Source: a virus
Reading direction: 5' to 3' (one strand)
Length of the DNA: 64,000 nucleotides
Virus record (IMG/VR): IMGVR_UViG_3300034013_000676
Coordinates: 1-64,000 of that record
Part shown: positions 42,931-51,647 of the stretch, one piece after another
Numbering within the stretch: position 1 is the stretch's first letter
Layout: every line of letters starts with the position of its first letter
The notes under the pieces: generated by a model
What the model saw: the letters and a program-made list of their open reading frames with translations, nothing else
Database searches by the model: none
What the model was told of the DNA's origin: nothing
Program-made: the position numbers and the translations under genes

Positions 42931-43807
42931 TATCCTAAAATACATGGCTGATAAACATGATATTAATCAATTAATAAAGGACTATACTCACCCAGAAGAA
43001 GTAGTCCTTTCAGAGCTAAAACCTAAAAGGAGATTAGCTGGAATATGGCAAGGCATAGATAATTATAAAGATATGACCATGTTAGTTAAAAGGGATGTAA
43101 CATTAAAAATATGTATCCCAGTATGCCCTGTAATACTTCAGGATATTACATTAGCAGATCAACCCTGGTCTGAGGCTCATTTTCAGGAAAGAGTAGGAGG
43201 TCAACCTTTAAATCCGGGTGAGTCCTATAAGATATGGCCTTATGCTAACTTCAATAAAAATACTGAGTTTAGGAAAGATGAAAAATTCGACCATAGTTAT
43301 ATGGAAAGGTTTTGGCCAAAGTTTGCGGGTTATGCCCAATTTGACGGTTTAGGTTTAAAGAATTGTAACGAACTAAGGGAATCAGATAATTTAGGTATTA
43401 GGTTTAAATATGGGGATTATAATGATGTTATCCAACAATTAACCAGAAACACTCTTACAAGGCAAGCTTACCTACCTATATTTTTCCCAGAAGATACCGG
43501 AGCAAAAAACAATATAAGAGTACCATGTACATTGGGTTATTTATTTGAAATTTGGGATGGTAAATTAGATATGACCTATTACATTCGTTCATGTGACGTA
43601 TTCCGTCATTTTCGTAATGATATTTATCTTGCAGGTAGATTGATACAACATACTACTAATATACTATTACTAAATGGAATAGATATTAAACCGGGTGAAT
43701 TGAATATGAAGATTAATAACCTTCATGCATTCGAAAATGATATTTACGCTTTAAAACAAAAAGAGAAACGATTATGCAAAGAATTGAAAGAGAACAATAT
43801 TTCATAG
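42905..43807 (+). CDS. Thymidylate-synthase-fold protein, possible dCMP hydroxymethylase-like (second of a pair)
   Basis: 300 residues. RQAYLPIFFPED resembles the start of the TS core, RVPCTLGYLFEI holds the catalytic Cys, and MTYYIRSCDVF holds RSxD exactly 20 residues after the Cys, the same distance as in E. coli TS. At +8 from this Asp the residue is Asp (FRNDIY), where dUMP-specific TS has Asn and T4 dCMP hydroxymethylase has Asp. MKINNLHAFEND matches the HxY/F end motif. The enzyme would transfer a one-carbon unit to dCMP or a related nucleotide. It overlaps the previous gene by 26 bases and the deaminase by 34. Confidence 0.62.
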   Translation: MKTDKSPSNILKYMADKHDINQLIKDYTHPEEVVLSELKPKRRLAGIWQGIDNYKDMTMLVKRDVTLKICIPVCPVILQDITLADQPWSEAHFQERVGGQPLNPGESYKIWPYANFNKNTEFRKDEKFDHSYMERFWPKFAGYAQFDGLGLKNCNELRESDNLGIRFKYGDYNDVIQQLTRNTLTRQAYLPIFFPEDTGAKNNIRVPCTLGYLFEIWDGKLDMTYYIRSCDVFRHFRNDIYLAGRLIQHTTNILLLNGIDIKPGELNMKINNLHAFENDIYALKQKEKRLCKELKENNIS

Positions 43808-44196
43808 AAATTGCTAAAATTACTGCCAAGAGATCAATCTGCCCCCGCAAACAAGTAGGGGCAGTTTTGGTTAAAGATGGGCGTATAATAGCCACGGGGT
43901 ACAATGGAGTATTACCTAAGGAAGAACATAAATTTGCTTTAAACCCCGACGGATCATCAGCTACTATACATGCTGAGGCTAACCTAATAGCTTTTTGTGC
44001 TAAGGAGGGTATACCCACAAAAGGTACAACACTTTATACAACATTATCACCTTGTGATAAATGTGCTGAACTAATCATACAGGCCGGTATTATTAAGGTT
44101 AATTATATTGAGGAATATAGAGATTTAACCGGGGTAATTACATTGGTAAATAATGATATTGATATAAACCTTAAATGGGGAAAAAATGAAATCTGA
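43774..44196 (+). CDS. Deoxycytidylate deaminase
   Basis: 140 residues. Zinc-dependent deaminase that turns dCMP into dUMP for ThyX. The zinc-site residues are seen in ATIHAEANLI (HAE) and LSPCDKCAELI (PCxxC). KQVGAVLVKDGRIIATGYNGV is the usual N-terminal strand pair. It overlaps the TS-like gene upstream and the polymerase start downstream (ATG 44186). Confidence 0.88.
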   Translation: MQRIEREQYFIEIAKITAKRSICPRKQVGAVLVKDGRIIATGYNGVLPKEEHKFALNPDGSSATIHAEANLIAFCAKEGIPTKGTTLYTTLSPCDKCAELIIQAGIIKVNYIEEYRDLTGVITLVNNDIDINLKWGKNEI

Positions 44197-46462
44197 ATAT
44201 AAACTAATAACCAAGAAAAAGCATGTGGACAAACTCATAACTTATGTAAAGCAAACGGGTTATTGTTCTTTTGACTTTGAGACGAATGCCAGGCCATTTC
44301 ATGATCCCTTATTCTTACCCACCATAATAGGTATATCATTTCAACCAGGCTCTGGGTACATAATACCATTAGCTCATAAGGATTCACCGTTTAAAAGGAA
44401 AGGTATATGGTTGGATATCCTAAAGAAAATAGGTAAAGAGCTAATCTCAAATCCTAGGATTATTAAAGTTGCCTGGAATGCTAGTTTTGAACTTAAGGTA
44501 TTAAAGCTTTATAAAATCGAAGTTAAAGGTAGATTATTCGATGGTATAATGGCTAAATATTTACTTAAAGAGGAACGACCAAATGGTTTAAAAGAACAGG
44601 TAACGTCATTATTACCTTTCTTTGCAGATTATGATTTAAAAGGTAAACCCTCATCAAAGGCTAAACGTGAAAAGATTATAGAATTTTGGACTAACGTTGA
44701 ACTTAATGAACTATCTAAATATTGTGCTCTAGACTGTGACCTAACTCTACGATTAATGATGTTTTATGAGAAACTCTTATTAAAACATGACTTCTATAAA
44801 TTGTTTAGGAATATGTTGATGATGGGCACCAGAGTATTATCAGATTCTGAGTATCACGGTATGCCTGTAGACCAAAAATTCCTTGAAGGCTTAGTAGTAA
44901 CTTATGGTGAGAGGGTAATTGAGTTAGAGAAAGAGCTTTACAAACACCCAATCATATCTAAATTCGAGAAAGGCCTAGTAAAAGACAGGGTTAAAAAATA
45001 TATATTTAAAATCGAAACTGAGATTGAGGATATAGAAATAGAAATGAAGGAGATGGATGCCAATTATAGAGAGTTGGTACTTAGTCGGGATAATGAAGCT
45101 GCCCGTAGGGTTATGAATAAAATAAATGCTAAAGCTAAATTGATTAAATCCCGAGAGGAGAAGATTGATAGGATAATAGCACATGATTTTAGGACTAAAG
45201 GCGAACAAAAGATGTTAGAGAAGGTTAATTTTGCTTCTCCCGAACAAATGGTCCAATTGTTTCATAAATCACCCTATGGGTTTAGGTTTAAAGTAGTTAA
45301 ATACACTGTCGACGAATTTAAAAAAGAAACAGATAGACCTTCAACTGATGAGGAAGTATTAACTGAGTTAATGACTAAGGATAAATCAGGTTTTATCGAA
45401 AGGTTATTAGAATTTAGGGGTACATCTAAATTATACTCTACCTATATCGTTGGTATGAAAGACATCTTATCGGTTGATTCAAGGATACACCCCTCATATT
45501 TATTATTTGGGACAGTTACAGGTAGATTATCATCCATAAACCCTAATTTCCAAAATATACCCCGAGATACAACCAATGCTGATATCAAGAAAATGTTTAT
45601 ACCTCCAAAAAATAAAATATTACTACAGCTGGATTACTCTCAAGCTGAGTTAAGGGTAATGGCGGCACAGGCAAATGAAACAGAGATGCTACGTTGGTTT
45701 AGAGAAGGAAGAGATATTCACTTAGCTGTTGCATGTGATAAAAACAAATGGGATTATGAGTGGGCATTACCTATATATTTAAAAGAGGATAAAGCAGACC
45801 CCAATTACACCAAAATAAAGGTAGAACGTAAATATGCTAAAACAATTAACTTTGGTATTATCTATGGGCAAACAGCAAATAAACTTTCCATTGGAATGGG
45901 TACATCAATCAAGGAGGCTGAGATATATCTAAAGGAATATAACAAACGTTTCCCTAATATCGCTAAATTCATCAAGAAACAAAATGCTTATGCCGAAAGA
46001 CACGGCTTCGTTAAAAATATATTTGGTAGAAAACGAAGGTTACCTAATATTTGGCATTCAGAATGGGGTAAAAAAGCTGAAGCACAAAGACAATCGGTAA
46101 ATGCTCCAATTCAGGGAGCAGCTTCTGATTATACATTGTTCTCATCTATCCTTATTTGGGAAAAAATCAGAAAAGGGGAATTACCAAAAGATATGATACA
46201 ATGTTATACTGTACATGATTCACTAGGATTCTTCTTAGACCCAAAAGATGTTCATTGGGTAGTTCCTATATTAGATGAAATTTGTTCTAACCCCGAAACG
46301 ATGGAATGGTTTGGTTTTCAAATCGATTCGGTTAAAATGCAAGTTGATTTTGAGGTAAGTCATATAAGCTGGGCTAAATTAAGTACATACCATAAGAATG
46401 AAGATTACATTAAACCCACTAGAAACTTCAACAGGGTAGAATATAATAAGCAAGTGGCTTAG
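44186..46462 (+). CDS. polA: DNA polymerase I family A
   Basis: 758 residues. Replicative polymerase of the phage. It has a 3'-5' proofreading domain (SFDFETNA, Asp and Glu near residues 29-31; WNASFELKVL; later Asp near 186 in CALDCDLTLRL) and a polymerase domain: motif A LDYSQAELRV (about residue 483), motif B RKYAKTINFGIIYG (about 550) and motif C YTVHDSLGFF (about 676). There is no 5'-3' exonuclease domain; that function is encoded separately at 49100. Confidence 0.93.
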   Translation: MKSEYKLITKKKHVDKLITYVKQTGYCSFDFETNARPFHDPLFLPTIIGISFQPGSGYIIPLAHKDSPFKRKGIWLDILKKIGKELISNPRIIKVAWNASFELKVLKLYKIEVKGRLFDGIMAKYLLKEERPNGLKEQVTSLLPFFADYDLKGKPSSKAKREKIIEFWTNVELNELSKYCALDCDLTLRLMMFYEKLLLKHDFYKLFRNMLMMGTRVLSDSEYHGMPVDQKFLEGLVVTYGERVIELEKELYKHPIISKFEKGLVKDRVKKYIFKIETEIEDIEIEMKEMDANYRELVLSRDNEAARRVMNKINAKAKLIKSREEKIDRIIAHDFRTKGEQKMLEKVNFASPEQMVQLFHKSPYGFRFKVVKYTVDEFKKETDRPSTDEEVLTELMTKDKSGFIERLLEFRGTSKLYSTYIVGMKDILSVDSRIHPSYLLFGTVTGRLSSINPNFQNIPRDTTNADIKKMFIPPKNKILLQLDYSQAELRVMAAQANETEMLRWFREGRDIHLAVACDKNKWDYEWALPIYLKEDKADPNYTKIKVERKYAKTINFGIIYGQTANKLSIGMGTSIKEAEIYLKEYNKRFPNIAKFIKKQNAYAERHGFVKNIFGRKRRLPNIWHSEWGKKAEAQRQSVNAPIQGAASDYTLFSSILIWEKIRKGELPKDMIQCYTVHDSLGFFLDPKDVHWVVPILDEICSNPETMEWFGFQIDSVKMQVDFEVSHISWAKLSTYHKNEDYIKPTRNFNRVEYNKQVA

Positions 46463-46464
46463 AG

Positions 46465-46500
46465 AATACTATATAATAATATAATATAATTACTATAAAA
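46465..46500 (+). promoter_or_regulatory. TACTAT motif before the SSB/RecA genes
   Basis: AATACTATATAATAATATAAT (TACTAT at 46467-46472) lies in the 46-base gap after the polymerase, 42 bases before the ATG at 46509. A second ACTATAAAA copy lies close to the start. Confidence 0.45.
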
Positions 46501-46508
46501 AGAGAATA

Positions 46509-46973
46509 ATGGCAAAGCAACTAAAAGCACTAATAAAAAAGAGCTCCTTAATGGATATTAAATTAAGGTATAACGGTGAAACCTTTAAATTTAATCTAAA
46601 TGAGGAATTAAGTATAAATCCCGATAAAATTAATCAGGAACTAAAGGAACAACCTTCATACTATTCTTTCTTACTCTTATTACAGAGTAAACTTTTGGTG
46701 TTAAAGGAGGATAAAGAGAGGGAGATGGAAAAAGCCTATGCTAAGAGTTACTCTAAATATGCGGTAAGTATAAATGAGAAAACCAACCGGATTTACTCGG
46801 ATAAATTAGCCAAGGAATTAGCTATAAGTAATGACACTTATCAAAAAGCTCATATAGAATACCTAACAGCAAAAAATGATTATGGTATCATTCAATCTGC
46901 TGTAAAGGGATTTGAACAAAGATTTTCGCTGATTCAGACTCTATCAGCTAACCTAAGACGAGAGTCAAATTAA
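46509..46973 (+). CDS. Unknown coiled-coil protein
   Basis: 154 residues. The first 40 residues are beta-like (DIKLRYNGETFKFNLNEEL); from residue 45 on a long helix with heptad-like Leu and Glu/Lys (LLVLKEDKEREMEKAYAKSY) and a final helix. The gene precedes SSB and RecA, so it could be a mediator or structural partner, but no signature supports that. Confidence 0.5.
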   Translation: MAKQLKALIKKSSLMDIKLRYNGETFKFNLNEELSINPDKINQELKEQPSYYSFLLLLQSKLLVLKEDKEREMEKAYAKSYSKYAVSINEKTNRIYSDKLAKELAISNDTYQKAHIEYLTAKNDYGIIQSAVKGFEQRFSLIQTLSANLRRESN

Positions 46974-47002
46974 TAATAAATTAACTGTAAATAAATTTAA
47001 CG

Positions 47003-47806
47003 ATGGCAAAAACAACTGGTGGTAAATCTTTAAAAGAGAGATTACAAAAGAAAAGACAGGAACTATCTGAGAGGGGTAGTAAAGGTAATGTAATATTCGT
47101 AAAAGAAGGTACATTAAGGGTTCGTATTTTACCCGTAGGACCCGACAAGGATTTTATCAAGGAAGTTACACACTTCTATTTAGGTGCCGATTTAAAAAGT
47201 GTTTATTCGCCTTCAACATTTGACCAACCCTGCGCTTTAATGGAAGCTTATCAAGAATTGAAAAAATCAAAGGATGAGGATGATAAGGATACTGCTAAAA
47301 AATTGGTTCCTAAGAAAGCTTATTTCGCAGCGGTAGTCGTTTATAATGACGACAAAGGTAAAACCATTAATGAAGAGGATTCTGGTAAACTTATCAAAAT
47401 CACCGGTGGGGTTTACCAAGATATTATTGACCTTTACCTTGATGAAGACGAAGCGGGGGATATGACAGATCCATCTAAAGGTTATGACATCAAAATTAAA
47501 CGAACTGGTAAAGGCCAATTTGACACTGAATATTCAGTTATGCCTTGTAAACCAACAAAATTGGATAAAAAATGGGCTAAACCAGTTGACCTTGACAAGT
47601 TGGTTAAAGCTGAGATCTCATCTTATGAGGAAACTGAGGAAAAATTAGAAGCTTTCCTAGGTATATCTAATGATTCTGATGATGAAGACGATAAACCTAA
47701 AAAGAAGAAGAAAAAAGCTGAGCTAGAAAAAGCCCCTGCTAAGAAAAAGAAGAAAACAACGAAAGAGGAAGCACCCGTTAAGAAAAAGAAAAAAGTTAAA
47801 AAATAA
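47003..47806 (+). CDS. Single-stranded DNA-binding protein, gp32-like
   Basis: 267 residues. EGTLRVRILPVGPDKDFIKEV and ADLKSVYSPSTFDQPCALME resemble the gp32 core of myoviruses (the RvLP segment followed by the CPxxE-type region); KAYFAAVVVYND and YDIKIKRTGKGQFDTEYSV are further core strands. It coats ssDNA at forks and recombination sites. The C-terminus is unusual: an acidic patch (DSDDEDD) followed by about 40 residues with runs of Lys (KKKKK), whereas T4 gp32 ends with an acidic tail. The gene next to it is RecA/UvsX. Confidence 0.78.
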   Translation: MAKTTGGKSLKERLQKKRQELSERGSKGNVIFVKEGTLRVRILPVGPDKDFIKEVTHFYLGADLKSVYSPSTFDQPCALMEAYQELKKSKDEDDKDTAKKLVPKKAYFAAVVVYNDDKGKTINEEDSGKLIKITGGVYQDIIDLYLDEDEAGDMTDPSKGYDIKIKRTGKGQFDTEYSVMPCKPTKLDKKWAKPVDLDKLVKAEISSYEETEEKLEAFLGISNDSDDEDDKPKKKKKKAELEKAPAKKKKKTTKEEAPVKKKKKVKK

Positions 47807-47810
47807 ATAG

Positions 47811-48947
47811 ATGGCTAAGAAAAAAACATCGGGAAAATTATTAGACCGTAAAGCTTTAGCCAAAAAATATTCAGGATCAGGAGTAGCCACAAACGTATTA
47901 GGGAATAATATTTTGTGGCTTCCTTCTAGATTTTTATTACTGAATAATCAAATGGGTGGGGGAATACCTTACGGTAAAATAGTTGAGATACATGGTTTAG
48001 AATCATCTGGTAAATCTCTATTATCCTTTGATTTTGCTTATTGTGCTCAACAATTAGGAGGAACAGTAATATGGATTGATGCTGAAGCAGCTTTCACAAA
48101 TACCTGGGCCGAGTTAAACGGGTTAGAACCAGAAAATGTTGATTTATATGTAGAATCAGCGGTAGAGAAAATTTCTGACTACATAATGGATATGACTCGA
48201 TATTGGAGGTCACAATTAACCCATAATGAGCCAATACTTTTAGTCCTTGATTCAATTGCATCATTAGAATGTGAAAGTAATATAGACTCAGAACAATCTG
48301 ATGCAAAAGCTGAAATGGGTAATCGAGCTAAGGCTATTGATAAAATGTTAAGGATTAGAAATCCCTTATTATCCGAATTAGGGGTATGTACAATCCTTAT
48401 AAACCAATTAAGGTCTAAAATTGGGGCTACTAAATTTGAGGACCCTTTTACAACACCCGGAGGTAAAGCAGTAGCATTTTATGCTTCTATCAGGTTAGCA
48501 GTATTTGGAGGTAAACAAATCCTAGGTAAGATACGAGGTAAAGAAGCTAGAGTTGGTAAATTATCATCAATTAGAGTTATCAAGAATAAAGTAGCTCCCC
48601 CAATGCCTTCTATAAAAGGAGCAGAAGTATATTTTAATCCTAAATACACTGAACAGGATATTGGTTTCAATAAATACTTTGGGTTACCAGAGTTATTAGT
48701 TGACCTAGGAATAGTTGATAGGAAAAAAGGGGCTTCCTGGTATACTTACAAAGGAAAAAACATTGCTAATGGGGATAAGAAATTCCTAGAACTCCTTGTA
48801 AATGATGATGTGATGAGAAAGAAGCTAATTAGGAAAGCTGGTATTAATACGATATCCAGTACTCAACGAAAACTAGATAAAATAACAACAAACCTATACC
48901 CAGTTAAAGCTGGTAAGGAATCTAAAGAAACCGAAGACGATGAGTAA
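47811..48947 (+). CDS. uvsX: RecA/UvsX recombinase
   Basis: 378 residues. Forms filaments on ssDNA and catalyses strand exchange. Walker A GLESSGKSL (residues 62-70), VIWIDAEAAF, Walker B LLVLDSIASLE, the L1-like ECESNIDSEQSDA and TILINQLRSKIG are seen. The C-terminus is acidic (ESKETEDDE). The recombinase follows SSB after 4 bases and precedes a small ORF with an 8-base overlap. Confidence 0.92.
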   Translation: MAKKKTSGKLLDRKALAKKYSGSGVATNVLGNNILWLPSRFLLLNNQMGGGIPYGKIVEIHGLESSGKSLLSFDFAYCAQQLGGTVIWIDAEAAFTNTWAELNGLEPENVDLYVESAVEKISDYIMDMTRYWRSQLTHNEPILLVLDSIASLECESNIDSEQSDAKAEMGNRAKAIDKMLRIRNPLLSELGVCTILINQLRSKIGATKFEDPFTTPGGKAVAFYASIRLAVFGGKQILGKIRGKEARVGKLSSIRVIKNKVAPPMPSIKGAEVYFNPKYTEQDIGFNKYFGLPELLVDLGIVDRKKGASWYTYKGKNIANGDKKFLELLVNDDVMRKKLIRKAGINTISSTQRKLDKITTNLYPVKAGKESKETEDDE

Positions 48948-49113
48948 GAGAAAAGACAAAATCAGTATTAAAAATGGTAGGTTAAAAATCACAGTTTTTG
49001 AAGGTGATGAGAAATCAGGCTACATACTATCAGCTAAAGAGTTAATTCATCTTATCACTAGTATCACTGATACTATTAAAAATAAAAATCAAACAGAAGA
49101 TGAGCAAAAATAA
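48940..49113 (+). CDS. Unknown 57-residue protein between RecA and 5' exonuclease
   Basis: Missing from automated ORF lists because of its length. The ATG at 48940 overlaps the RecA stop by 8 bases and its stop (49111-49113) lies inside the exonuclease gene. It reads MSKRKDKISIKNGRLKIT, then SGYILSAKELIHLITSITDT, a beta hairpin followed by a helix, and ends with a charged tail. It may be a small regulator of RecA or the exonuclease; unknown. Confidence 0.5.
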   Translation: MSKRKDKISIKNGRLKITVFEGDEKSGYILSAKELIHLITSITDTIKNKNQTEDEQK

Positions 49114-49993
49114 GGTATTAGTAATTGATGGTAATAATATGTTATATCGAGCATATTATAAATTCGAAAATTTACAAAATAACCATGGCCAATTAACTGG
49201 AGTAATTTATGGGTTCCCTTATATTTTAAGGGGACTCATTAGTTTACACAAACCCCAGAAGGTAGTGGTAGTATTTGATGGAGGCCGAGATAAGAGAAGA
49301 ACTGAGATTTTACCCGAATACAAGAAAAGGGATAAAAAGGCGGGATTTGATGGAGAATCATTTTTCTTTCAAAAAGAGAAGGTTAAGGAATTGTTGGATT
49401 TATTAGGTATTCCAATGATAGAGGTTAAAAAGAGAGAAGCTGATGATATTATCTGGTTGATAGCTCGTAAATTAAAACGGGAAAAACATGAGGTAGTCAT
49501 AGTATCATCGGATAAGGATTTTAACCAATTAATCTGTAAGGGTATTTCAATATGGAATCCTAAAAGTGATAAGCGATATACTCATCTTAATTTGAAACAA
49601 GAAGTTGGATATAATGCTAATCAATGTGTAGATTATTTAATACTTGATGGGGACTCTTCGGATAATATAAAAGGTATGCCTGGGATTGGTCCTAAAAAAG
49701 CTATGGCATTCCTTGATAGAGGGATATCAATTAGAAACTATTTAATTAGTAAAGATAAAGAACTACCCGGACTTAGTAGAAATAAACTAGAACCCGTTTT
49801 CTTATTAAACCGCGAGCTAATTGATATACGTATCTTTTGTAGGAGAAACTTAAAACATTTAAAAGTTAAAGTCCCTAAAGTAACTCTGAAAAAAATAAAT
49901 AAAAAAGAATTAGCCTATTTCTGTGCTAATTATGATATTTCAACATTTGTAAAACCAGACTTCATAGAAACCTTTAACAAGTTATTAAAATGA
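49100..49993 (+). CDS. 5'-3' exonuclease (FEN-type)
   Basis: 297 residues. Removes RNA primers and 5' flaps. Metal-binding acidic residues are in VLVIDGNNML (Asp 8), VVVVFDGGRDKRR, KREADDIIWL (two Asp), VSSDKDFNQL and LILDGDSSDNIKGMPGIGPKKA, the last being the helix-hairpin-helix. It provides the function missing from the polymerase and complements RNase HI. Confidence 0.9.
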   Translation: MSKNKVLVIDGNNMLYRAYYKFENLQNNHGQLTGVIYGFPYILRGLISLHKPQKVVVVFDGGRDKRRTEILPEYKKRDKKAGFDGESFFFQKEKVKELLDLLGIPMIEVKKREADDIIWLIARKLKREKHEVVIVSSDKDFNQLICKGISIWNPKSDKRYTHLNLKQEVGYNANQCVDYLILDGDSSDNIKGMPGIGPKKAMAFLDRGISIRNYLISKDKELPGLSRNKLEPVFLLNRELIDIRIFCRRNLKHLKVKVPKVTLKKINKKELAYFCANYDISTFVKPDFIETFNKLLK

Positions 49994-50673
49994 AACCACA
50001 ACCAATCTTTATAACTGGTACGTCCGGTATCGGTAAAACCACACTTGCTAATTACATAGCAGCAAAATACAGAATACCCTTTATAAATGGGTCTTCCTCT
50101 GTTTTATGGAAAAAATATAATATTAGTTCCCATAAAGAACTACTAGAAATGGGAGTTAATAACCCTAATAAAGGAATAGATTTCCAATTGGAATTACTCA
50201 ATTATAGAGAAGAACTAATAAAGAAGACAGGTAATACTCATTTCGTAACTGATAGGAGTATAATAGATAACCTAGTTTACTTCATGTTTCAAAATTCACC
50301 CTACCTAAGTGAACAAGATACTGTTCATTATATAAATTCCTGTATTGAAAGCTTTCAAAATATATTAGAGTTATGTACTCCAAATGCAAGGTATAAAATG
50401 ATTTACCTTAGTAGAGATTTTTACCCTGATGATGAAATGCCAGTAATAGAAAATGATAGTAAGAGAATCACTAATGAATACTACCAAGATGTAATGTCTG
50501 CTATATTTAACCATGTGATTGATAACAACTTATTGGACTTTAATCATACACCAGAAAAATACCTTAAAATAAGAGATTATAACTGGGATAGGAGATTAGC
50601 TCTAACCGAAACTTTCTTAGAGAAAGAACCTAATATGTTCGATCATTTATATAACAATTGGATTTTGAAATAA
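49990..50673 (+). CDS. P-loop nucleoside/nucleotide kinase-like protein
   Basis: 227 residues. FITGTSGIGKTTLAN at residues 7-21 is a Walker A; TDRSIIDNLVYF (about 92-103) resembles the substrate-binding/DR segment of deoxynucleoside kinases and AAA_28-type ATPases; the LSRDFYPDDEM segment (about 142-152) may be the lid. It could phosphorylate dNMPs for the ThyX/deaminase pathway, or be another small NTPase. It is followed at once by SbcD (TAATG). Confidence 0.6.
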   Translation: MKPQPIFITGTSGIGKTTLANYIAAKYRIPFINGSSSVLWKKYNISSHKELLEMGVNNPNKGIDFQLELLNYREELIKKTGNTHFVTDRSIIDNLVYFMFQNSPYLSEQDTVHYINSCIESFQNILELCTPNARYKMIYLSRDFYPDDEMPVIENDSKRITNEYYQDVMSAIFNHVIDNNLLDFNHTPEKYLKIRDYNWDRRLALTETFLEKEPNMFDHLYNNWILK

Positions 50674-51647
50674 TGAAAAAACCACTACTCATAGTTTACA
50701 GTGATATTCACTTTCATTCATATAACCAATTCAATGAAGGTGATAGAAGAGTAAAGGATGCAATCAAAGCCCAGAAGCTAATAAAACTATCTGCTCAAAA
50801 ATACCATGTACCAACTCTATTCTTAGGTGATTTATTTCAAAATGAAAAAGCCCTTACGAACAAATTATTATCATATACATTACCCCACTTCAAAAAGATT
50901 TGGGGTAATAAAGGTGAAAAGACTTATGCAATAACTGGTAACCACGACCAGAGTGAACAAAACACTTTAGACCATGAATCACCATCGTATGTAAAAACCC
51001 TATCTCAGGTATTCCCGGGATTAATATGTATGGACTTCAAATCACTAGAGGCTACTCCCGGAATTTACTTACATGGCATTCCCTATCTAACACATGATAT
51101 TGGTTTATTAAAGGCTATCCAGGATATAAAATTGATAAAAGGTAAAAAGAATATCCTAATGCTTCACACCACTATACCTGGTACAGAGGATACAGATGGT
51201 AGGGTAATAGAAACTGACACAATCAGTTCTAAGGTCCTAAAAATACTAAAGGACTTCGACCTAGTTATCACTGGGCATATACATAAGCCTATGCTTATCT
51301 CCGACAACATACTACAAGTTGGAGCTACCAACCAACAAAGAAAGACAGATAAAAATTGTGATTTAGGTTATTGGATAGTTTACAGTGACCTAAGCCTTAA
51401 ATTCATACCCTTGGATTTACCCAAATTTATTGAATTAGATTATGGTGTAGAAAAACCGGATGGTAAAAACTTCTATTACAATAAAGAAAAAGTTAGTAAG
51501 GAAATTAAGTTTCAAACAGAACCCAGTAAATTTAGTAACCTTAGTGATAGAACTAGTTTAGCAGAGAATTACCTTGAACAAAAGGGTGAGAAAATTAAGA
51601 AGTCTAAGAAGGAAGCATTGATTAAAGCACTTAAAGATACAGAGTAA
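50673..51647 (+). CDS. sbcD: SbcD/Mre11-type nuclease, T4 gp47-like
   Basis: 324 residues from ATG 50673 (overlapping the previous stop; an in-frame ATG five codons upstream is inside the kinase gene). Phosphodiesterase motifs: VYSDIHFHS, FLGDLFQNEKA, ITGNHDQSEQ, LMLHTTIPG and ITGHIHKPM, the metal-binding His/Asp/Asn set of the Mre11 family. Works with SbcC on DNA ends and hairpins. Confidence 0.9.
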   Translation: MKKPLLIVYSDIHFHSYNQFNEGDRRVKDAIKAQKLIKLSAQKYHVPTLFLGDLFQNEKALTNKLLSYTLPHFKKIWGNKGEKTYAITGNHDQSEQNTLDHESPSYVKTLSQVFPGLICMDFKSLEATPGIYLHGIPYLTHDIGLLKAIQDIKLIKGKKNILMLHTTIPGTEDTDGRVIETDTISSKVLKILKDFDLVITGHIHKPMLISDNILQVGATNQQRKTDKNCDLGYWIVYSDLSLKFIPLDLPKFIELDYGVEKPDGKNFYYNKEKVSKEIKFQTEPSKFSNLSDRTSLAENYLEQKGEKIKKSKKEALIKALKDTE

